A program made the position numbers and the translations under genes. A stretch of 39,064 nt of DNA from Desulfuromonadales bacterium (GTDB lineage: Bacteria > Desulfobacterota > Desulfuromonadia > Desulfuromonadales > UBA2197), in NCBI GenBank assembly GCA_014859605.1, contig JACUTW010000017.1:1-39064 (forward strand), given 5' to 3'. The first letter of the stretch is position 1. The number at the start of each line of letters is the position of its first letter. Positions 1 to 8,434 of this stretch are shown here, in pieces. The notes below the pieces were generated by a model, which was not told the origin of the DNA, did no database searches, and saw nothing but the letters and a program-made list of their open reading frames with translations.

Positions 1-462
1 GTTGCGGGTCTCCTGCCCCATCATCCGCTGCTGGATCCACTTTTCGCTGCGGCCGTGCTGCTGCCAGTACTCGCGGGCCCGGTCCAGAGATCGCGCCGGA
101 TCGGCCATATCCTGCATCCGCTCATAACCAACTTTTGCCAGCCAGAGCTTGAGCGGCTCCGCCTTGGGACTGGGAACGGACTGGATCAGACGTAACAAGG
201 TTTCAGGACTAGCGACATCGGTGAGCCGCATTTTTCCATCCAAAGCGGGCATTTTCAACTGGTGACAATTTGTCACCGTTTGACTCCCTTCATTCTTCAG
301 CCGTTCCTTCAGTTTGTTCCAGTACTTTCGAGCCGTCAGAAAATCCGGTTGCTGAAGCAAAGCCTGAACGATATCCACGACCGAGAAATACCAGATTTCC
401 GTTTTCTCGTCGTAAATCCTGCGGATTTTGTACTCTTCAAAAATTGCCAACTCGTTGATCAT
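1..462 (-). CDS. BRO-N domain protein (phage antirepressor/DinD-like), 3' end off the window
   Basis: A reading frame is open from an ATG at 462 to the left edge: 154 codons with no stop, so the C-terminus is missing. A CAAGGGGGAACT Shine-Dalgarno sits just upstream. The N-terminus (INELAIFEEYKIRRIYDEKT, then an IWYFSVVDIVQALL segment) and the stretch SPKAEPLKLWLAKVGYERMQ followed by SEKWIQQRMMGQETRN match the BRO-N family as I know it. That family includes phage antirepressors and DNA-damage-inducible DinD-like proteins, thought to bind DNA. Function in this subfamily is not established. It lies downstream of the J-domain gene on the same strand, 48 nt away, but probably is an accessory gene. 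Confidence is good for the family and low for a role. Confidence 0.8.
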   Translation of the reverse strand, partial: MINELAIFEEYKIRRIYDEKTEIWYFSVVDIVQALLQQPDFLTARKYWNKLKERLKNEGSQTVTNCHQLKMPALDGKMRLTDVASPETLLRLIQSVPSPKAEPLKLWLAKVGYERMQDMADPARSLDRAREYWQQHGRSEKWIQQRMMGQETRN

Positions 463-510
463 AGTTCCCCCTTGCGGCAAACTTTAAAGGACAAGGACGT
501 CTCCCTGCAG

Positions 511-1305
511 CTATTGCTTATGACTATTCTTGTAATAGCGGATATTGTGATGGCGGTTTTCCTGGACATAGCGCTCTAGCTCAGCTGCCGTGACGAGCCC
601 GCGATCGAGGAAGAATCTTCCCAGGGGCACGCCGTAACGGCGCTGCCGCCCCAAAAGGACAAAGCAGCGGTAATCACTGAGCAGGCCGAGGCGCACTGCA
701 GCCTGGCCGAAAGGCTCGTTCAAACATTTTTTCTTGAGGATTTCGCGGATATCCCGATGAGTGAGGTAGTCGAGATCGAGGGCAATCTCGCCGAGGCGGG
801 GGCGATGGCGATATTGCCAGGCAATGGCCTTGATCAAGGTCTCCCAGGAGATGAGCTGTCGACAAAAGAGATATTCTCCCAGCCGCAGGGACCGCTTGGG
901 GAGGGCGCTGCCACGGTAGAAGTACTCCTTCCCACTATTCTTCTGCGCCGGCGCTTCTTGCCGTTTGAAGCCTCTCGGGGTCTCCCGGGCGGGTGCTTCA
1001 TTCTGGCGGGCGCCGACCGGTCGTGGCACAGACTTGACCCGCAGAATGAAGTACTTGTCCTGAAATTCTGACTTGAGGATGCCGTAGGCGTGATTGATCT
1101 GCTTGAACTTCTCTTCGAGCAGGCTCCGGCTCTCACCGAGGAGTTCGGAACGGTCGGGATGGCAGAGCAGGGCTTTTTTCCGGTACTCCTTTTTGATATC
1201 GACCATGCCAAGGCGATAGAAAGAGGGGCCGGAGGCTTTAAAGTTCATATCCGCAAAGAGCAGCTGAATGGCCTGCTGCAGCTCGGCCGGCATCGGCTCA
1301 GTCAT
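511..1305 (-). CDS. J-domain protein with C-terminal tandem LG-type repeats
   Basis: 264 aa. The N-terminal ~85 residues resemble a J domain: a basic helix (DIKKEYRKKALLCHPD) with the HPD signature at residues 49-51, then a long third helix. J domains stimulate DnaK-type Hsp70 ATPases. Residues ~92-130 are a basic/polar linker. From ~138 on there are two similar modules of about 50 residues, each with the rhythm LGE/LGR-x3-L-x-x-G/Q-L-(I/V)-x5-L (RLGEYLFCRQLISWETLIKA and PLGRFFLDRGLVTAAELERY). These resemble the N-terminal repeats of type II secretion/MshE ATPases. There is no G/F region or zinc domain, so it is not DnaJ itself. The AGGGA ribosome site lies in the last codons of the thioesterase gene (stop at 1310), so the two are probably co-translated. 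The client or cellular role is unknown. Confidence 0.8.
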   Translation of the reverse strand: MTEPMPAELQQAIQLLFADMNFKASGPSFYRLGMVDIKKEYRKKALLCHPDRSELLGESRSLLEEKFKQINHAYGILKSEFQDKYFILRVKSVPRPVGARQNEAPARETPRGFKRQEAPAQKNSGKEYFYRGSALPKRSLRLGEYLFCRQLISWETLIKAIAWQYRHRPRLGEIALDLDYLTHRDIREILKKKCLNEPFGQAAVRLGLLSDYRCFVLLGRQRRYGVPLGRFFLDRGLVTAAELERYVQENRHHNIRYYKNSHKQ

Positions 1306-1309
1306 AACA

Positions 1310-1729
1310 TTATCCCTGTGGAGCGTCCTTGCTGATAATCGGCGCCTTTTTCAGATAGACCATCCCCTGAAAAAGAGCGATAAGATCACCGCTGTCGTCG
1401 GTGACGTTGACGGTGTAGGTGGCGAGTTTGGTATTGCGGCTCTGTTCTTCGGCTTCGGCGTAAAGGGTGCCGCTGATGGCGGCCTTGACGAAGGAGACGC
1501 TGGTGTTGATCCCCATCGCCATCGGGCCGTAGGAATTGGAGGCAACGGCAAAGACAAAATCGGCGAGGGTAAAGATGGCGCCGCCGTGCACGGTGTTAGC
1601 GCCGTTGAAGTGGTAAGGCTTGATCTGCATCCGGGCTCGCGCCATCCCCGGCTCGACCTCAAGAAGTTCGATCCCGGCGTGGCGGGCAAAGTGGTCGTGT
1701 TCGGCAAAGAAGGCCTTGATTTCGTGCAT
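1310..1729 (-). CDS. PaaI-type hotdog-fold thioesterase
   Basis: 139 aa from the ATG at 1729. This start has an AAAGGAG site upstream; a longer frame reaching to 1789 reads through an intergenic repeat and was not chosen. The motif NGANTVHGGAIFTLADFVFA is the classic PaaI/hotdog acyl-CoA thioesterase signature: N, HGG and an acidic residue on the long helix form the active site. It is followed by the beta strands SVSFVKAAISGTLYAEAE and LATYTVNVTDDSGDLIALFQ. Members hydrolyse acyl-CoA or aryl-CoA thioesters in the cytoplasm as tetramers. The substrate cannot be told from sequence. It is the first gene of a pair with the J-domain gene, with 4 nt between stop and next start. Confidence 0.85.
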   Translation of the reverse strand: MHEIKAFFAEHDHFARHAGIELLEVEPGMARARMQIKPYHFNGANTVHGGAIFTLADFVFAVASNSYGPMAMGINTSVSFVKAAISGTLYAEAEEQSRNTKLATYTVNVTDDSGDLIALFQGMVYLKKAPIISKDAPQG

Positions 1730-1750
1730 ACGCTTCGCTCCTTTAGTCAC

Positions 1751-1867
1751 ACAACGCCAATCCAGAAACGCTTCACGCAACGCCGCCACGACGCAACGTA
1801 AATCCAGAAACTCATGTTTTCAAAGCGTTGTCTTCATTGCCCTTCGTTGCGTCGTAGCGCCGTTGCG
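1751..1867. repeat. Intergenic repeat region with imperfect inverted and direct repeats
   Basis: Between gatB and the thioesterase gene, 1776-1798 and 1845-1867 form an inverted repeat matching at 21 of 23 positions. Its core is CGCAACG...CGACGCAACG. In addition the motif aatccagaaac occurs twice, at about 1758 and 1801, as short direct repeats. The low-complexity CGTTGCG/CGCAACG character is typical of bacterial intergenic repeat families. No T-run follows either arm, so it is not a standard terminator for gatB. Confidence 0.55.
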
Positions 1868-1891
1868 AGAAACCGGCCTTGCCTCTTTCGA

Positions 1892-3337
1892 TTATTCGGC
1901 GAGTTTCTTTTTGAGGAGTTCGTTGACCGTTGCGGGATTCGCCTGCCCCTTGCTCGCCTTCATCACCTGGCCGACAAAGAAGCCGAAGATCTTTTCGTTG
2001 CCGCTTTTGTAGTCAGCCACCTGGGCGGGATTGGCGGCGATGATTGCCGTGACAAAACCTTCAATGGCGCCGCTGTCCGAGACCTGGCGCAGGCCTTCGC
2101 TGTCGATGATGGTGTCGGCTTCTGTCCCGCTTTCCCACATCTTCTCGAAGACGACCTTCGCCTGCTTGCCGGAGATGGTGTTATCGTCAATGCGCTGGAG
2201 CATACCGACAAGCAGGGCCGGCGTCACCTTGCAGGCGGTGATGCTGATCCCTGCGTTGTTGAGATTGCGGCTGAGATCACCGAGGATCCAGTTCGCCGCC
2301 GCCTTGGGCTGAGCGCCGGCAACGACGCAGGCATCGAAGTAACGGGCAATCTCCTGCTCGGCGATGAGGATTTCGGCATCGCGCACCGGCAGGCCCAGCT
2401 CGCTAACAAAGCGCTCCAGCTTGGCAAGCGGCAATTCGGGGAGGGCGGCACGGACTTCTTCGACCCGAGCGCGGGAGATCTCAATGGGGACGAGATCGGG
2501 ATCAGGGAAGTAGCGGTAGTCGTGCGCCTCCTCCTTGCCGCGCATCGAGCGGGTGGTGCCACTCTCGGCGTCGTAAAGGCGAGTCTCCTGCACCACGCGG
2601 CCACCGTCCTCAATGAGCTCGGACTGGCGCTCAACCTCGTACTCGATGGCCTGTTTGATGAAGCGGAAAGAGTTGATGTTCTTGATCTCGGCGCGGGTGC
2701 CGTACTCCGGCTGTCCCCAGGGACGGATCGAGACGTTGGCATCGCAGCGGAAGGAGCCTTCTTCAAGGTTACCGTCACTGACGCCGAGGTAGATGACAAT
2801 CTGGCGCAGCTGCTTGAGGTAGGCGATCGCTTCATCGGCACTGCGCATGTCCGGCTCGGAGACAACTTCGAGCAGGGGGGTGCAGGCGCGATTGAGATCG
2901 ACATAGCTGTCGCGCCCGGATGCTGCCCCTTCGCCGTGCAGGAGCTTGCCGGCGTCTTCTTCCATGTGGATACGGGTGATGCCGAGACGTTTGCTCCCTG
3001 TTTCTGTCTCGATATCGAGCCAGCCGCCAACGCAGATCGGCTCTTCAAACTGGGAGATCTGGTAACCCTTGGGGAGGTCGGGGTAGAAGTAGTTTTTACG
3101 GGCAAAGATCGAACGTTCGGCAATGGTGCAGTTGGTGGCGAGGCCGGCCATGATCGCAAATTCGACAACCTTTTCGTTCAGCACCGGCAGGGCGCCGGGG
3201 AGACCGAGGCAGACAGGACAGGTCTGGGTGTTCGGCTCACTGCCAAAACGGGTGGAACAGCCGCAGAAGATCTTGGTTTGGGTCTGGAGCTGGACATGGA
3301 CTTCCAGACCGATGACGACTTCATATTTGGATGACAT
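1892..3337 (-). CDS. gatB: Asp-tRNA(Asn)/Glu-tRNA(Gln) amidotransferase subunit B
   Basis: 481 aa, the usual length for GatB. It starts [20 protein letters not shown], has the family zinc-site cysteines ([10 protein letters not shown] with [10 protein letters not shown]), and ends in a GatB/YqeY helical domain (about residues 330-481). GatB binds the mischarged tRNA, phosphorylates the Glu or Asp on it, and receives ammonia from GatA. It is the last gene of gatC-gatA-gatB. The 69-nt gap to gatA holds a double hairpin repeat, which may affect relative expression. Because a dedicated glnS lies 19 kb away, the enzyme may mainly make Asn-tRNA here, although this is inference. Confidence 0.97.
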   Translation of the reverse strand: MSSKYEVVIGLEVHVQLQTQTKIFCGCSTRFGSEPNTQTCPVCLGLPGALPVLNEKVVEFAIMAGLATNCTIAERSIFARKNYFYPDLPKGYQISQFEEPICVGGWLDIETETGSKRLGITRIHMEEDAGKLLHGEGAASGRDSYVDLNRACTPLLEVVSEPDMRSADEAIAYLKQLRQIVIYLGVSDGNLEEGSFRCDANVSIRPWGQPEYGTRAEIKNINSFRFIKQAIEYEVERQSELIEDGGRVVQETRLYDAESGTTRSMRGKEEAHDYRYFPDPDLVPIEISRARVEEVRAALPELPLAKLERFVSELGLPVRDAEILIAEQEIARYFDACVVAGAQPKAAANWILGDLSRNLNNAGISITACKVTPALLVGMLQRIDDNTISGKQAKVVFEKMWESGTEADTIIDSEGLRQVSDSGAIEGFVTAIIAANPAQVADYKSGNEKIFGFFVGQVMKASKGQANPATVNELLKKKLAE

Positions 3338-3358
3338 GATCGATTCCTTTTTATACCC

Positions 3359-3410
3359 GTAGGGGCGATCCTTGTGATCGCCCTTGGGCGAATAGTAGAT
3401 TCGCCCCTAC
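3359..3410. repeat. REP-like double hairpin between gatA and gatB; contains the gatA stop codon
   Basis: The outer ends GTAGGGGCGA (3359-3368) and TCGCCCCTAC (3401-3410) are perfect inverted repeats. Inside are two back-to-back hairpins: GGGCGATC/GATCGCCC (3363-3370 with 3376-3383) and GGGCGAAT/ATTCGCCC (3386-3393 with 3399-3406), each with a 5-nt loop. The architecture is that of a REP/BIME-type element. The gatA stop codon (3407-3409) lies within the outer arm. The same ends, TTGTAGGGGC/GCCCCTACAA, recur at 25830-25863. A possible role in mRNA stabilisation or 3'-end processing inside the gat operon is inference. Confidence 0.8.
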
Positions 3411-4864
3411 AAAATCGCCTGACGCTGGTGCCACTCGGTCGCCTGTTCATAAGCATAAGCGGCCTGGAGCAGGCTCGCTTCGGCAAAGGGACGGCCAATG
3501 AACTGCATACCGATCGGTAGTCCCCCGGCCGAGAAACCGCAGGGGAGGCTAAGAGCACAGGTGCCGGCAAGGTTAACCGGGATGGTGAAAATATCCGAGA
3601 GATACATCTGCAGCGGGTCGGCGGTCTTCTCACCGAGACGGAAGGCCGGAGTCGGTGCCACCGGCGCCAGGAGGAGATCGACCTGATCGAGGGCGGCGAT
3701 AATATCCTGACGGATCAGGGTGCGGGCTTTCTGCGCCTTGAGATAGTAAGCGTCGTAATAGCCGGCAGAGAGGGCGTAGGTGCCGAGCATGATGCGGCGC
3801 TTGACCTCGGCGCCGAAACCGGCGGCACGGCTGCGGCAGTAAAGGGCATTGAGTCCCTCCCCTTCATCGACGCGCAACCCAAAACGGATGCCGTCATAGC
3901 GGGCGAGATTGCTCGACGCTTCGGCGGTGGCAATCAGGTAGTAGCAGGCCACCGCGTACTCGGTATGAGGAAGGGAGATCTCGACAAACTCGGCACCGAG
4001 TCCGGCCAGAACACGCTGTGCCCCCTCCAGCGCCGACTTGACTTCGGGATCGAGTCCGGCCCCGAAATACTCGCGCGGCAAACCGATGCGCAGCCCCTTG
4101 ACGCCCTTCTCCAGACTGGCAAGATAGTCGGGGACCGGGGCATTGACCGAGGTCGAATCAAGGGGATCATAGCCGGCAATCGCCTGAGCCAGGATCGCGC
4201 AGTCACGCACATCGCGGGTCAGCGGCCCGACCTGGTCAAGGGAGGAGGCATAAGCGATAACGCCGTAACGGGAGACGCGGCCGTAGGTCGGTTTGAGACC
4301 GACGACACCGCAGTGCGCCGCCGGCTGACGGATCGAGCCGCCGGTGTCGGTGCCGAGAGAAGCAAGGGCAGTGCGGGCGGCGACGCAGGCGGCGGAGCCG
4401 CCGGAGGAACCGCCGGTGACGTAATCGCGGTTCCAAGGGTTGCGCACCGCGCCAAAGGCGCTGTTTTCGTTGGAGCTGCCCATGGCGAACTCATCCATAT
4501 TGAGCTTGCCAAGGAGGACGGCGCCACTGTCGTAAAGACGCTGTACCGCCGTCCCGTCGTAAGGAGGGATGTAATCCGTAAGAATCTTCGAAGCGCAGGT
4601 GGTGCGGATCCCCTTGGTCACAAAGATATCCTTCAGCGCCAGGGGGATGCCGGTCAGGGGCCGGACATGACCTCCTGCCAAATCGCGATCGGCAGCGAGG
4701 GCGGCGGCGCGGGCCGATTCAGCAGCAACAGTGAGGTAGGCGTTGATCTCACCATCGACACTGGCGATCCGGGCAAGATAAGCGTCGCACAACTCCGCGG
4801 CACTGATTTTGCCGCTGCGCAACTGCGTCTGCAACTGGGCAATAGTGTAATCGATTAAAGACAT
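3407..4864 (-). CDS. gatA: Asp-tRNA(Asn)/Glu-tRNA(Gln) amidotransferase subunit A
   Basis: 485 aa from the ATG at 4864 ([12 protein letters not shown]), chosen because GatA proteins usually begin here. An ATG at 4873 gives MKP-MSLID and is an alternative, with a GAG-containing site in the end of gatC. GatA is an amidase-signature enzyme that hydrolyses glutamine to supply ammonia. The catalytic Lys lies in [13 protein letters not shown], and the cis-Ser and nucleophilic Ser in [20 protein letters not shown] plus [12 protein letters not shown]. The start lies 13 nt from the gatC stop. The TAG stop is inside the repeat at 3359-3410, so the final residues may have been set by insertion of that repeat. 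Confidence 0.97.
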   Translation of the reverse strand: MSLIDYTIAQLQTQLRSGKISAAELCDAYLARIASVDGEINAYLTVAAESARAAALAADRDLAGGHVRPLTGIPLALKDIFVTKGIRTTCASKILTDYIPPYDGTAVQRLYDSGAVLLGKLNMDEFAMGSSNENSAFGAVRNPWNRDYVTGGSSGGSAACVAARTALASLGTDTGGSIRQPAAHCGVVGLKPTYGRVSRYGVIAYASSLDQVGPLTRDVRDCAILAQAIAGYDPLDSTSVNAPVPDYLASLEKGVKGLRIGLPREYFGAGLDPEVKSALEGAQRVLAGLGAEFVEISLPHTEYAVACYYLIATAEASSNLARYDGIRFGLRVDEGEGLNALYCRSRAAGFGAEVKRRIMLGTYALSAGYYDAYYLKAQKARTLIRQDIIAALDQVDLLLAPVAPTPAFRLGEKTADPLQMYLSDIFTIPVNLAGTCALSLPCGFSAGGLPIGMQFIGRPFAEASLLQAAYAYEQATEWHQRQAIL

Positions 4865-4877
4865 AGGTTTCATCCGT

Positions 4878-5165
4878 TCACTCAATAACTTTCGGTACCC
4901 GGAAAGTGCCGCCAGCACTCTTCGGCGCCGCCGCCATTACCGCATCCCGCTCCAGTGAGGGGCGCAGTTGATCGGTGCGGAAGGCGTTCGCCATCGGCAC
5001 GGCATGGGCGGTCGGGACGATCCCGTCGGTATCGAGACTGGCGAGGGTCGCGACATATGCGAGCATGGCATCCATATCTGTAGCCATGCGCTCGATATCA
5101 GGATCTGAGAGGGTCAGCTTTGCCAGTTTGGCAACCTTTTTCACCTCATTTTCCGTGATCTTCAT
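4878..5165 (-). CDS. gatC: Asp-tRNA(Asn)/Glu-tRNA(Gln) amidotransferase subunit C
   Basis: 95 aa from the ATG at 5165. An AAAAGGAG site just upstream fixes this start; an upstream extension reads through it. [20 protein letters not shown] is a typical GatC N-terminus. The C-terminal part, with [20 protein letters not shown] and the ending FRVPKVIE, also matches the family. GatC is a small belt subunit that wraps GatA and GatB and stabilises the complex. It is the first gene of gatCAB, 13 nt before gatA. Confidence 0.95.
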   Translation of the reverse strand: MKITENEVKKVAKLAKLTLSDPDIERMATDMDAMLAYVATLASLDTDGIVPTAHAVPMANAFRTDQLRPSLERDAVMAAAPKSAGGTFRVPKVIE

Positions 5166-5192
5166 AGAATATCTCCTTTTAGAAGCAGACAT

Positions 5193-5221
5193 TAAATAAC
5201 ATGCAGGGGCGATGCTGACAA
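5193..5221 (-). promoter_or_regulatory. Candidate sigma70 promoter for gatCAB
   Basis: On the minus strand TTGTCA (5216-5221) is followed after 17 nt by TATTTA (5193-5198). A TG two bases before the -10 gives an extended -10. It lies between the nuo terminator and gatC, where a promoter is expected because the terminator should isolate gatCAB from nuo. The -10 match is only moderate. Confidence 0.4.
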
Positions 5222-5230
5222 GAGTAGTGC

Positions 5231-5265
5231 GAAAAAAAAGCCCCTGAACTTGGCGTCAGGGGCTT
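5231..5265 (-). terminator. Rho-independent terminator of the nuo operon
   Basis: Read on the minus strand, a perfect 10-bp stem AAGCCCCTGA/TCAGGGGCTT (5239-5248 with 5256-5265) with a 7-nt loop is followed by seven T residues (5232-5238). It starts 25 nt after the nuoN stop codon. Confidence 0.93.
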
Positions 5266-5289
5266 AAAGGAACATTAAATCCGTTAACT

Positions 5290-6750
5290 TTAGAAAAGAG
5301 CGTTCTTCGCCAGAGAAATGACACCGCCCGGCAGGATTCCCATGTAGAGGACACCGACCACGGCGATAACGATGGAGGCAACGACCGGGGCTGACATCTT
5401 GATCCACTCGAACTCTTCGGTCGGCGCCTTGAAGTACATGGCAACCATGATCCGCAGATAGTAGTAAAGGGAGACAGCGGAGTTAAGGACACCGATGACC
5501 GCCAGCCAGATATAACCGGCCTTGACCGCGCCGGCAAAGATATAGAACTTACCGGCAAAACCGGCCGTCGGCGGAATCCCCATCAGCGAGAAGAGGAAGA
5601 TGACCATGGCTATCGCCAGCCAGGGGCGCTTATAGCCAAAGCCGGCAAAGCCGTCGAGGGTCAGATTCTCTTCTCCCTTTTTACCGACCAGAACCAGAAC
5701 AGCAAAGGCGCCGAGATTCATGAAGGTGTAGGCGAGCATATAGAAGAGAATGCCCGAAACTCCGATTTCGTTGGCGGCAACAATACCGACCAAGGCGTAA
5801 CCGGCATGTGCAATCGACGAATAAGCCAGGGTCCTCTTGATGTCTGTCTGATAGATGGCGATGACGTTGCCAACGATCATGGTCAGGACGGCAATGATCC
5901 AGAGAAGGGATGTCCACTCGGCCTTCATGCTGCCAAGGCCAAGGATGAGGATGCGAATAAAACCGGCAAATGCGGCCGCTTTCGGGCCGGCACTCATGAA
6001 TGCCGTGATCGGCGTCGGTGCACCCTGATAGGTATCCGGGGTCCACATATGAAAGGGAGCCGCGGCAATTTTAAAGAGGAAACCGGTGGAGAGGAGCATG
6101 AGACCGGCCACTGCCATCGGATTGCTGATCGCCTCCGGGTTGGCAGAGACAAACTCACCCATGCGCGCCAGATCAAAGGTCCCGGTCACGCCATATAGGA
6201 GGGCAATCCCGTACAGCAGGAAACCGGTGGAGAATGCGCCGAGCAGGAAGTATTTGAGACCCGCTTCATTCGATTTGGTTTGGTTGCGAAAGAATCCGGC
6301 AAGGACATACAGAGAGACCGAGAGGATCTCAAGTCCGAGGAAGATCATCATCAAGTTGGTCCCTGATGCCATCACCATCGAACCGGCAGTCGCAAAGAGA
6401 ATCAGTGTATAGAACTCGCCAACTGGATAGCCTTCGCGCTTGAGATAATCATCCGACATCAAAATCGTCAAGCCGGCGGCGACCAGAAAGATGATATTGA
6501 AGAAGGTGGCATAATTGTCGAGCGCCACACCGCCGAAAAAGCCAAATTCGGGTTTATTCCAGGCGGCAAGAGAGACAATGCCGGTGACAATGATAGCAAC
6601 GAGGCTAAACCATGCCGCCGGAGTCGATTTGCCGCGGGGCATGAAAGCATTCATCAGCAATAGAACCATGCCGAAAGAACAGAGGACGAGCGAGGGGAGT
6701 ATCGCATCGATATTCACGTTCTGTATGGCGATTTGGACCAGATTTTCCAT
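5290..6750 (-). CDS. nuoN: NADH-quinone oxidoreductase subunit N
   Basis: 486 aa, a polytopic membrane protein with about 14 predicted helices. It is one of the three antiporter-like proton-pumping subunits of complex I. Conserved features include the proton-channel helix context LEILSVSLYVLAGF (key Glu), KYFLLGAFSTGFLLYGIALL with its Lys, and the discontinuous-helix region PFHMWTPDTYQGAPTPITAF. It is the last gene of the nuo operon and is followed directly by the terminator. Spacing to nuoM is 43 nt. No breaks or missing segments were seen. Confidence 0.97.
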   Translation of the reverse strand: MENLVQIAIQNVNIDAILPSLVLCSFGMVLLLMNAFMPRGKSTPAAWFSLVAIIVTGIVSLAAWNKPEFGFFGGVALDNYATFFNIIFLVAAGLTILMSDDYLKREGYPVGEFYTLILFATAGSMVMASGTNLMMIFLGLEILSVSLYVLAGFFRNQTKSNEAGLKYFLLGAFSTGFLLYGIALLYGVTGTFDLARMGEFVSANPEAISNPMAVAGLMLLSTGFLFKIAAAPFHMWTPDTYQGAPTPITAFMSAGPKAAAFAGFIRILILGLGSMKAEWTSLLWIIAVLTMIVGNVIAIYQTDIKRTLAYSSIAHAGYALVGIVAANEIGVSGILFYMLAYTFMNLGAFAVLVLVGKKGEENLTLDGFAGFGYKRPWLAIAMVIFLFSLMGIPPTAGFAGKFYIFAGAVKAGYIWLAVIGVLNSAVSLYYYLRIMVAMYFKAPTEEFEWIKMSAPVVASIVIAVVGVLYMGILPGGVISLAKNALF

Positions 6751-6793
6751 GAAAGAGCTCCTCCGGAGTCGATAAATTCCAGATCAGTAAATG

Positions 6794-8389
6794 TTACTGG
6801 TGACCCTGCGGCGGCATACCAGGATGTGTTAAGCGCGGATTACCGAGAGAATGTGCACCTGTATTGGCCGGCACAACCATGGCCACCTGCTGCTGGCTCT
6901 TAACCTGCTTGATCAGATTCTCCAGAGCCGGATTCATTTTGTCAAAGAAGGTGTTGGGGTAGATACCGATCCAGAAGACAAAGACGAGCAGCGGCACCAT
7001 CAGGGTTATCTCGCGAGCTGAGAGATCTTTCAAATCGGCATTCTTCGGATTGTTGCATTCGCCGAACATGACACGCTGATACATCCAGAGCATGTAAACG
7101 GCGGCAAAGATGACCCCGGTGGTGGCGAAAACCGCGTACCAGCGCAGTTCACTTTCAAAGGCGCCAAGGATCGTCAAGAACTCTCCGACAAAACCGTTCG
7201 TCCCGGGCAGGCCAATCGAAGAGAAGGTCATGATCATAAAGATCGTTGCAAAGATCGGCATCTTCTTGGCCAGACCGCCGAACTCATTGATCTCGCGGGT
7301 ATGGCGGCGCTCATAAAGGAAGCCGACGATAAGGAAGAGTGCGCCGGTCGAGATACCGTGATTGATCATCTGCAGCATGCCGCCCGCCATCCCCTGCAGG
7401 TTCATGGCAAAGACACCGAGCATGACGAAACCGAGATGCGAAACCGAAGAGTAGGCAACGAGTTTTTTGACATCATCCTGCATCATCGCCACCAGAGCAC
7501 CGTAGATGATGCCGATCACTGCGAGAGTCGCGAGGAGAGGCGTGAAGGTCTGCAGCGCCTCGGGGAAGAGAGGAATGGCAAAGCGGACATAGCCGTAAGT
7601 ACCCATCTTCAGCAGGACGGCGGCGAGGATAACCGAGCCGGCGGTCGGGGCCTCGGTGTGCGCATCCGGCAACCAGGTGTGCAGGGGGAACATCGGAACT
7701 TTAATCGCGAAGCTGAAGGCGAAGGCGAGGAAGAGCCAGGTCTGCAGATTCCCCGGAATGCCGAGTTTGTAGAATTCGACAATCGAGAACCCGTCCGTGG
7801 CGACGCCGGTCTTCACTCCGTAGTAATAGACGTAAATGATCGCGACGAGCATGAGCAGGGAACCGACAGCCGTGTAAAGAAAGAACTTCACTGCTGCATA
7901 GATCCGGTTTTTTCCGCCCCAGATACCGATGAGGAAGTACATCGGAATCAGCATCAATTCCCAGAAGATGTAGAAGAGGAAGAGATCGATGGAGATAAAA
8001 GCACCGAGCATGGCGGTTTCAAGCAGCAGCAGCATTGCCATGAAACCTTTAACGTTCTTGTCGACTGCGTTCCAAGTCGAGAGAACAGCGATCGGCATGA
8101 TGAAAGTGGTCAGCATCACCAGCCAAAGACTGATACCGTCGACGCCGACACTGTAATTCATCTGGAAGAAATCGCCGATGCTGATCCACTTGCTGAATTC
8201 AGTGTAGTGCATCGCCGCCGAGGTCTTGAAGACATCGTCAAAGGCAAGTGGCAGACTGATCATGAAAGTAATGATTGTCACCACCAAGGTCCAGACCTTG
8301 AGGGCATTCTCTTTCGCACCCGGCATGAAAAGCAGGATGGCGAGTCCTACAAGCGGGAAGAAAGTCATCCAACTGAGAAGATTTTGCAT
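6794..8389 (-). CDS. nuoM: NADH-quinone oxidoreductase subunit M
   Basis: 531 aa, polytopic. It is the second antiporter-like subunit of the membrane arm. The central signature FKVPMFPLHTWLPDAHTEAP, seen here as IKVPMFPLHTWLPDAHTEAP, and the helix FYIFWELMLIPMYFLIGIWG with the essential Glu are intact. The downstream Lys helix is in KFFLYTAVGSLLMLVAIIYV. The C-terminus carries a soluble tail of about 30 residues after the last helix, rich in Pro, Gly and His and ending HPGMPPQGHQ. I do not recognise this tail as a standard part of NuoM. It lies 45 nt after nuoL. Confidence 0.97.
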   Translation of the reverse strand: MQNLLSWMTFFPLVGLAILLFMPGAKENALKVWTLVVTIITFMISLPLAFDDVFKTSAAMHYTEFSKWISIGDFFQMNYSVGVDGISLWLVMLTTFIMPIAVLSTWNAVDKNVKGFMAMLLLLETAMLGAFISIDLFLFYIFWELMLIPMYFLIGIWGGKNRIYAAVKFFLYTAVGSLLMLVAIIYVYYYGVKTGVATDGFSIVEFYKLGIPGNLQTWLFLAFAFSFAIKVPMFPLHTWLPDAHTEAPTAGSVILAAVLLKMGTYGYVRFAIPLFPEALQTFTPLLATLAVIGIIYGALVAMMQDDVKKLVAYSSVSHLGFVMLGVFAMNLQGMAGGMLQMINHGISTGALFLIVGFLYERRHTREINEFGGLAKKMPIFATIFMIMTFSSIGLPGTNGFVGEFLTILGAFESELRWYAVFATTGVIFAAVYMLWMYQRVMFGECNNPKNADLKDLSAREITLMVPLLVFVFWIGIYPNTFFDKMNPALENLIKQVKSQQQVAMVVPANTGAHSLGNPRLTHPGMPPQGHQ

Positions 8390-8434
8390 GGGTTATCAGC
8401 TCCTTGGTTCTCTATCGAAAGCTGCCAGACGCAA

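Noticed and set aside
1730-1789. 20-residue N-terminal extension of the thioesterase
   Set aside because: It is encoded by the intergenic repeat; the internal ATG has a clear AAAGGAG site and fits family length.
1814-3334. Long open frame antisense to gatB
   Set aside because: It is opposite a full, highly conserved gene; its translation has no recognisable family. High G+C third positions commonly leave such frames open.
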